64,000 bases of DNA from Schizochytrium sp. CCTCC M209059 (lineage: Eukaryota > Sar > Bigyra > Thraustochytrida > Thraustochytriidae): the NCBI GenBank assembly GCA_000818945.1, contig KN805373.1:1-64000 (forward strand), read 5' to 3'. The position numbers and the translations under genes were made by a program. Below, one piece after another: positions 57,953 through 64,000 of this stretch; position 1 is the stretch's first letter; every line of letters begins with the position of its first letter. The notes under the pieces are model-generated. The model ran no database searches, was not told the origin of the DNA, and saw nothing but the letters and a program-made list of their open reading frames with translations.

Positions 57953-60017
57953 GGCGCCATCCTCCGCGCCCAGCGCGCACAGCGCCGCGTCCGCCGCGGA
58001 CGCCGCCTCTCTGCGCCGCGCCTCCGCGGGCCCTCCCCNNNNNNNNNNNNNNNNNNNNNNNNNNNNNNNNNNNNNNNNNNNNNNNNNNGGGACGGGCTCG
58101 GGCGCGTCGAGCGGTCGCGGGAAGGCTTGCTCGCTCGCTTGCTTTGCTCTTGCGGCGGTCTGTTGCGGTGCGTTGACAAGCAGAGCGAATGAACGACGAG
58201 CGCAGCGCCTTCGCGGAGGCGAAACGGGGAAGGTGGGGGGGGGAAGGGAGGGGGAGACGCTGCGCTCCAGGACGTACGTCGCCTTGGGACCGCTCGGGCG
58301 GATCGCCGGACGCACGGAGCAATTGCTGCTTTGTCTTTGGCGGTGCATGTACCGCACCACACTCTCCACGAACTGGCTGGCCTAGCCCGTAAGCTGCAGC
58401 GCTTCGCTCAACCCACCCACACAAAATGTGTCTGGACCGACCGCGTCTACAGTCCAGGTCTTGCGCCCGGACAGCCAAGCAAGCACAGCAAAGGAGCACC
58501 ACCAAGAAGACGAACTCGCGGCCAGCATGCGCCACGTCTGCCGGCCGCCGCCAGTCGCATCGCTGCGGCCATTCAGTTAGCTCCCAAGCTGCAGCTGCAG
58601 CTGCCTGATGCTGCTCCTTGCTGGCAGCGGCGAGGCGCGCCTTCCTTGCCTCCGCCCGGGCCCTCTTCTGCGCTTCCTTTACAGTCTCTTTGCGCGCTGT
58701 GCCACCATTTCTTAAAGGCGCATAGTCCCAACACACTCCTAGAGCACCCCCTCCCCTCCACCCGCCCTCCCCGTACTACCTCTCGACCGTCCCTGGGCCA
58801 GAGCAGGCATCAAACGACTCTTTGATCTTTTTCCTCCCACAGCCGGCACGTATCCCACACCTCAATGGCTGCTTGCGGGTACCACTCGGGTGCTGCTCTT
58901 CGCTCGCATCAGCCACGAAAGAGCAAACGAGCAATTGAGGAGACGAGCAGGAGCACGCCAGGGCGGTCTTGGAACTTGCCTACGTTGCTACCTTTGCGTG
59001 ACCTACCGAGCTGCGGACTCTTGCTCCTCGCGCTTTGTGTCCTAGCCGGAATGCCGCCACGGGCGGCTGGTAGTTTTCCTGCTTCCCTAGTGCATGCACG
59101 TAGACGAGACGTACCCGAGCAGCCCTAGTCAATAACCCGCGTGATGAACACAGCGGAACGAGACGCGGAGCAAACGATCCAAACGGACGAGACGCGCCGG
59201 ACAACTCGAAGCGCATGCACAAGTACGTAGAACCCTCGTGGGCGCAGCGAAGACGGACGACCTATCCGTGCCAAACCGCGGCCGGATCGATCGTCGATCG
59301 AGCCCGCAGACCCGCACCGGTCTCACGGTCAATGAGGTGAGGCGAAAGCTACCTGCCGCCATTGCTCGCAAGACGACCCCGCCCGACGAAACCCGAGCTG
59401 AGCTGAGGAGATTGGACCTCGCTCGTTCGTTTGGCCTCGATTTACGGTCAGCCGATGGCCGGTGTCCACGACGCACGTAACAACGACGAGGAGGTAGACG
59501 CGCTCTCCCGGCCCGACTGCCGCGGCCATCCCGTCAGATCCACTTGCTGCTGCGACGACATCGTCGTCGGCGGCGCTCGGAAGACCCGGACGGGGCCCCG
59601 CAAGCACGCCATCGTGATGGTCGGTCTGAAAAGGTGACGAGCCTATCACAGCGTCATTCGGGATCCTGTTCTCGACGAGGAAGGCGTTGGGAGAATGGCA
59701 CGCATGCCCGCACGCGGTCCCCGTCCGCCTGTTTGTGGCGCTCGTTCAGCCATGTGCATGCAGGTATGATCAGCCGGGTTTTGGTCGGTGAGGTGAGCGC
59801 GACGAAAATGATCTGGCAAGGGCCACTTTCTCTTCTCGAGTATACTGAGTCAAAATATGATAAAGTGCCAAGACATGCATAGGACTGCTAGAAAGTTCGA
59901 TGGAAAAGATGGGTATAGGAGAGACGGACAAAGTAAGGCAACTCATTCTTTGCAAGTACACGCAGCTGTAGCATCGGACAACGGCGACATATGTTACATT
60001 TCACGACAGGCCGTCCT
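57953..60017. other. Ankyrin gene upstream region, gap and NSUN 3' flank
   Basis: This 2-kb stretch contains the assembly gap and no supportable gene. Short frames on both strands (such as 58865-59128, with a weak hydrophobic stretch) lack support. GC-rich near 58200-58260, more mixed from 59700 onward. Confidence 0.5.
58039..58088. other. Assembly gap (50 N)
   Basis: Exactly 50 undefined bases lie in a very GC-rich context just upstream of the ankyrin gene start. A round number suggests a placeholder or scaffold join. Confidence 0.98.
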
Positions 60018-61400
60018 TTACGTATCTTTGACCACGGCAGAGAGAAAGAGCCCACTCGTCTGAGATCCAGCCGGATCAAAGAGCAGAGATCCCGCTAAGC
60101 GGCTCGACATACGCGATGGCACTGAGGGGTGGACCCCAGGGTCGACAACACGCGCACTCGGGCGCTCTCGCAAAAGATATTCAACGATTGCCTCATTTTG
60201 TGCCTCTGCGAAACTGCAAGTGCTGTAAACCAGACGGCCACCTGGTCGAAGAGAGTCAAATCCATTCAGAATGAGTCTGCGCTGCAGAGATGCGAGGCCT
60301 TGCGCATCGCGCAGCCAGCCCGCGTAGAGGTCGTCAAGTGCTTCGGGCGACCACGCCCCCGAGGCAGCCTCCGTGCCCGAAGGCGCAAGATGCTTGAGTA
60401 TATGCCGTACCGAGCCCTCGTGACTGCACTGGGCGTCGACGAGTACACGGTCGTAGCCCTCAGGCAGCCTGACTTGTGCACGCATTGCTGCAGCGCGTTC
60501 ACGAAGGCGTTTGATGAATCGCTTCCGAGGCCGTTGTAAAACGATTTTCGAGCCTGCGTTGTCAACGTCGATTTCTTCGCTACGAGATCCCGAACCAGCG
60601 TCAAAGAGGACCGCATCTGCGGCGCTGTCCCACACGAGCGTGCCCTCGCTGCCTATCGGCTTCGCACCGTCCTGGCAGCGCAACTCAAAGTGCCAGCCTT
60701 GCGACGATAGCAATGATGACGGCGATGACAAGGAGATCGTATCTTTTCTTGTACCGCTTGTAATCGCTTCACGTGTTACACGTGCTGCGCCAAGTCGACG
60801 TCGACGCGCCAGCCCTGCGCACGCGCTGGTGCGCTCAGGGCATGCATCGACACCCACAAGAATGCCCTCATGCGCTAGTCGATCGGCAATAATGGACAGC
60901 TTTGCCCCTGGCGCACAACAAATATCAAGCACAGCTTGGCCCTCACGGACGTCGAGAGCATCGACTGCCAGAACCGATGCTGCGTCAACCCCCATGAAAA
61001 CGCCGGCTTCGTACAAAGGGTGCTTGGATATGAGAGTCTCGGGCGGCAAGGCCCAGACTTGCTCACCAAGGTCCCACCGCCCTGCCCATGGCACCGGTTC
61101 TGCGCCTTTAGTGCGCGCAAGAAATGACGCACATTTGCGCCGCAAAGTCTCACATAGTTTCTCTGCGTCGTGCTCCGCATTTTCCGATGCCAAGGACGAG
61201 GCCGAGGCAGAGGCAGCCTTAGCGCCTTGCCACGACCACCGTGCTGCAGACCGCCTCGACAACCACACGTGCCGCGGCACAGTCTCTGCGGCCGCCACTT
61301 GGGCCGCGTACCAGCCCGCGTCCACCCCATTCACGCGCAAGAACGTCTCGAATCGCGCTGGCAACCGCAGAGATGCGCGCGCCGTGGCTTCTGCTCCCAT
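60018..61400 (-). CDS. NSUN/RsmB-family RNA cytosine-C5 methyltransferase
   Basis: This 460-residue SAM-dependent methyltransferase has motif I VLDICCAPGAKLSIIAD (157-173), the following acidic strand GVDACPE and motif IV VLVDAQCSHEGS with Cys325. Motif VI VYSTCSFAEAQNE carries the nucleophile-type Cys395. Two Cys residues in motifs IV and VI are the hallmark of RNA m5C enzymes. The usual DAPC is DAQC here, close to the DAECTHDGS form that I recall from a plant and protist NSUN subfamily. An unusual Ser/Gly insertion lies at about 215-290. The target (tRNA or rRNA) is unknown. It diverges from NOB1 over 458 bases. The start ATG is 61398-61400. Confidence 0.87.
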   Translation of the reverse strand: MGAEATARASLRLPARFETFLRVNGVDAGWYAAQVAAAETVPRHVWLSRRSAARWSWQGAKAASASASSLASENAEHDAEKLCETLRRKCASFLARTKGAEPVPWAGRWDLGEQVWALPPETLISKHPLYEAGVFMGVDAASVLAVDALDVREGQAVLDICCAPGAKLSIIADRLAHEGILVGVDACPERTSACAGLARRRRLGAARVTREAITSGTRKDTISLSSPSSLLSSQGWHFELRCQDGAKPIGSEGTLVWDSAADAVLFDAGSGSRSEEIDVDNAGSKIVLQRPRKRFIKRLRERAAAMRAQVRLPEGYDRVLVDAQCSHEGSVRHILKHLAPSGTEAASGAWSPEALDDLYAGWLRDAQGLASLQRRLILNGFDSLRPGGRLVYSTCSFAEAQNEAIVEYLLRERPSARVVDPGVHPSVPSRMSSRLAGSLLFDPAGSQTSGLFLSAVVKDT

Positions 61401-61858
61401 TTTGCGCGACGCTTGGGGCCTCGCCCGCGGCGTCTCGGCCTCTTCGGCCGTGCGCCGCGTCCCTCAAGAACGTCTTCTTCGCGCTCTGCTGCTGCGAGCC
61501 CATGCTCTCTGCTCGAGCCACGCCCTACAACAAACAAACAAACAAACAAACAAACTCTGCGCAACCCAATCTATACGCTCATACGCGCAACCCAATTTCG
61601 ATTGCGCAACCCTTTTCTCGCGAGGAGGCGCCACTGGCGGGGAATTCGTGGTCAGGTCGTGCGTGCGTGGGGCTTCTCGCCGGGGCGGAGAGTCCGCCAA
61701 CAATTCCGCTCGCGGGCGACGACGCCGCGCCTGCACGAGACAAACTCGAGCGGGACCAGGAGATTGCGCCGTGCGTGCGTGCGTGCCGGCGGGCCGACGA
61801 CCAGAGCTCGAGCGGACGCACCGGGTGGGCGTGGGCGCCTTTTGCTAGGCACGTAAAG
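61401..61858. other. Bidirectional promoter between NSUN-like and NOB1
   Basis: This 458-bp region lies between divergent start codons. It contains a CAAA tetramer run (61530-61552) and GC-rich flanks. No other gene. The NOB1 frame is open far upstream into the NSUN gene, but that extension is antisense and repeat-derived. Confidence 0.55.
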
Positions 61859-63721
61859 ATGGTGACGACCCCGGAAGATGGTGGTGCTGCGGCCCAAGCT
61901 GCCTCGACCGTCAACGCGGAAGCCACCGCATCCGTGGGGGAAAGTGAAGAGCAGCAGCTTTCGCATCTCGTCGTAGATGCAGGTGCGATCATCCGCCTCG
62001 AGAACTTGAATAATATGGCAAACGAGTTCTGGACAGTTCGTGAGGTCATTTCGGAAATTCGAGACAAGAACGCGCGAAGGGCGCTCGAAACGTTGCCCTT
62101 CGATCTCAAGGTTCGCGAACCCTCTGACGAGGCTCTCGCAGCGGTTGTCGCGTTTGCTAAAAAGACGGGCGACCTCGCTGTTCTCTCCAAGCCCGATATT
62201 CGCATCATCGCACTTACCTACATGCTGCACAAGGAAACGCACGGAGTCCAAGGTTTGCGCTCGACCCCTTTGCGCCCAGGAACATCGGCATCCAACGCCT
62301 CAGCAGCCTCTTCTGCTAGCCCTGGACATTCGTCATCGATCTCGACAGCCGCCAGCGCCGCGGACGAGGTTGATGGTGAGCCCGCGCCTCTGGCAGCGAA
62401 CGAGCCGGCCGCCCCTGATGCGACAGTTGCTAGCCTGCACCGCCATGACAACAAAGTCATTCCTCTCAAGTCCACTGCCGTGGCGAAACCTGGGGTATCC
62501 TGGGCTGCGGCACTAAGCAAGGAGGCACCCACGGATGCCGAACAAGATGCTGAAAAACCCACCACCACCACCACAACCACCACTGCAGTGCCTGCGCCTG
62601 TGTCGGCTCTAGCGAGCAGCTCGCTAGAGCCCTCGTCCATGTGGGACGATGACGACTTTGCAGCACTCGACGATGCCGAAGACGACGAGCTCGAAAGCCC
62701 CACCGTTGTGCCTCCTGCCGCCCCTGAGGAGGCCTGGCCCTCCCTCGGCGCCACGCGTGACGCCGTTGCCAACGAAGAGTTTATGCGCACGCGCGACGCT
62801 ACCGAAGCCGAACTGCGCAAAATTGAAGCCAAGGAGAAACGTAAGCTCGAAAAACGCACAAAGAAGCAAGAGCAAAAGATGCAGCGCTTGCGCGAGGAAC
62901 AAGAGGCCGAGGCCGCCGCTGCCGCTGCGGCCAAGGAAAAGGAAGCTGCAGAGAACCCGCGTCTGCCGGATCACCTTGTCGGCGGCTCGCGCATTCTTGG
63001 CATTTCGGGCGTCACAGTCGACTCAGGCGAACTCGAAGGCGAGGGCTGGGTCACGCCGCAAAACGTCAGCACCCTCGACCCGGCGGACGCAATGAAGACG
63101 CTCTCACTTCAAGGCAAGGCCCAGGACAGATTGTCTGCGGCCCCTTCTAAACCGACCGAGGCGCACCGTGTTGCCTGCATCACCTCCGATTATGCCATGC
63201 AAAACGTTATGCTCCAGATGGGCATTCGTCTCATGACCATGGAGGGCCGTGCCATCACCCAGATTCGCCGTTTCGTGCTCAAATGCGACTCGTGTGGATC
63301 AATTTGCAAAAAACTCGACAAAAAGTTTTGCCCTGCTTGCGGCAATGCCACACTCGCCCGCCTCAACTATTCCATTTCTCCGGACGGCGCGCTCTCGTAT
63401 CACTACAAGAAGAACCGTCAAGTCAATACGCGGGGTATGCGATACTCCATGCCCAAGCCAAAGGGCGGCCGCACAGGTGATCTCTTGCTTGCCGAGGACC
63501 AGCTACTCGCGGGCTACTGGAGTCAGCATTCCCAAAATAAGTCAAACAGCACGTCCATGTTTGGCGAGCACGTTACGGAGTCGCTCGGTCTCAAGCTTAG
63601 CGGTCAGTCGGATGCCGGTATCCGGATCGGCTACGGTCGCCAGAACCCGAACGCCGCCAAGGGTCGCGAGCGCCGCGGTAAGAAGAAGAAGCGCTCTGAG
63701 AAGCGCCCTGGCTTTCTGTAG
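61859..63721 (+). CDS. NOB1: NOB1 endonuclease (20S pre-rRNA, site D)
   Basis: This 620-residue PIN-domain nuclease makes the 3' end of 18S rRNA in the cytoplasmic pre-40S particle. The PIN domain (about 35-130) has Asp40 in LVVDAGAII, an acidic cluster around VREVISEIRDK, and LSKPDIRIIAL with Asp113. A long Ala/Ser/Glu linker (about 140-400, with a KRKLEKRTKKQEQK-type helix) leads to a NOB1 zinc ribbon, CDSCGSICK to FCPACGN (Cys476, 479, 491, 494). The conserved tail YSMPKPKGGR and a final lysine-rich KKKKRSEKRPG follow. The ATG at 61859 precedes the acidic leader directly, has A at -3 and lies outside the neighbouring gene. The linker insertion makes it longer than human NOB1 (412 residues). 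Confidence 0.93.
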   Translation: MVTTPEDGGAAAQAASTVNAEATASVGESEEQQLSHLVVDAGAIIRLENLNNMANEFWTVREVISEIRDKNARRALETLPFDLKVREPSDEALAAVVAFAKKTGDLAVLSKPDIRIIALTYMLHKETHGVQGLRSTPLRPGTSASNASAASSASPGHSSSISTAASAADEVDGEPAPLAANEPAAPDATVASLHRHDNKVIPLKSTAVAKPGVSWAAALSKEAPTDAEQDAEKPTTTTTTTTAVPAPVSALASSSLEPSSMWDDDDFAALDDAEDDELESPTVVPPAAPEEAWPSLGATRDAVANEEFMRTRDATEAELRKIEAKEKRKLEKRTKKQEQKMQRLREEQEAEAAAAAAAKEKEAAENPRLPDHLVGGSRILGISGVTVDSGELEGEGWVTPQNVSTLDPADAMKTLSLQGKAQDRLSAAPSKPTEAHRVACITSDYAMQNVMLQMGIRLMTMEGRAITQIRRFVLKCDSCGSICKKLDKKFCPACGNATLARLNYSISPDGALSYHYKKNRQVNTRGMRYSMPKPKGGRTGDLLLAEDQLLAGYWSQHSQNKSNSTSMFGEHVTESLGLKLSGQSDAGIRIGYGRQNPNAAKGRERRGKKKKRSEKRPGFL

Positions 63722-64000
63722 TTGAGTGTAGAAACGTGCAACAAATAATTAGTATAAAAGACGCTTGCTTTCCCGATGATGCGCGCCGTTTAGCCGATGC
63801 ATGGAGAAAACGAATTGTCAACAGAAAAAACAACAGCAAACTTGCAACCAAACAGCCCGATGACCTTCTCGGGACCAGTCAACACGCTTTGACGTGTTTC
63901 GTAGCCAAAACTCAGGAATTTCGGTTGAGCTCATTCATGGAGCGGGCGAACAACAAGGTTCAACTCATGCTTTGACAACTCCGGAAGTGATCCGCGCTCA
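63722..64000. other. NOB1 3' flank
   Basis: The A-rich 3' flank contains AGTATAAAA at about 63750 and AAACAGAAAAAAC-type sequence. No gene is supported to the window end. Confidence 0.5.

Noticed and set aside
58865..59128. 87-codon plus-strand frame with a hydrophobic stretch
   Set aside because: Short, no homology or context, hydrophobic segment internal rather than N-terminal; indistinguishable from chance.

Overview
This is a eukaryotic nuclear window with compact, almost intronless protein genes. Nineteen well-supported genes cover about two thirds of it. Long single-exon reading frames, GC-rich sequence, short repeat-laden intergenic DNA and many flagellar or centriolar genes (an STPG-type PG-rich repeat protein, CFAP36, centrin), together with eukaryotic core genes (actin, NOB1, SMU1, HTATSF1, eIF2B epsilon, TMX2), point to a free-living flagellated protist. 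A thraustochytrid-like stramenopile (Labyrinthulomycetes) is my best guess. That assignment is inference from gene style and content, not from a marker gene. Only one intron can be defended, in centrin.

Layout. 0-10 kb: a flagellar PG-rich repeat gene (+), CFAP36 (-) and a large WW/coiled-coil gene (+). 10-21 kb: the splicing factor HTATSF1/CUS2 (-), a membrane-anchored oligopeptidase B (-), a membrane fatty-acid desaturase (+), a small type I membrane protein (-) and centrin (-). 21-31 kb: SMU1 (-) and a giant 2282-residue membrane protein (-). 31-41 kb: a U-box/WD40 protein (+), a double sulfatase (-), TMX2 (-) and a GDAP2-type macro/CRAL-TRIO protein (+). 41-52 kb: a secreted parallel beta-helix protein (+), a divergent actin (+), 3.4 kb of low-complexity DNA and a conventional actin (+). 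52-64 kb: eIF2B epsilon (+), an ankyrin-repeat protein (-) next to a 50-N assembly gap, and a divergent pair of an RNA m5C methyltransferase (-) and NOB1 (+).

The most striking element is the giant gene at 23640-30488. It encodes a signal peptide and about five tandem extracytoplasmic units, each with a conserved Cys pair and an amphipathic-strand pattern reminiscent of BPI/TULIP lipid-binding folds. These are fused to a C-terminal multi-pass region that reads as two PqiA/LetA-type modules. In bacteria PqiA and LetA are the membrane partners of MCE lipid-transport tunnels, so this may be a single-chain eukaryotic counterpart. Other notable items are a sulfatase whose first domain has lost its catalytic Cys while the second keeps it, and two actins that differ sharply in D-loop sequence and codon use.

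Intergenic DNA is rich in microsatellites and in short recent tandem duplications of about 44-165 bp. I found no convincing tRNA, rRNA, CRISPR array or transposon.
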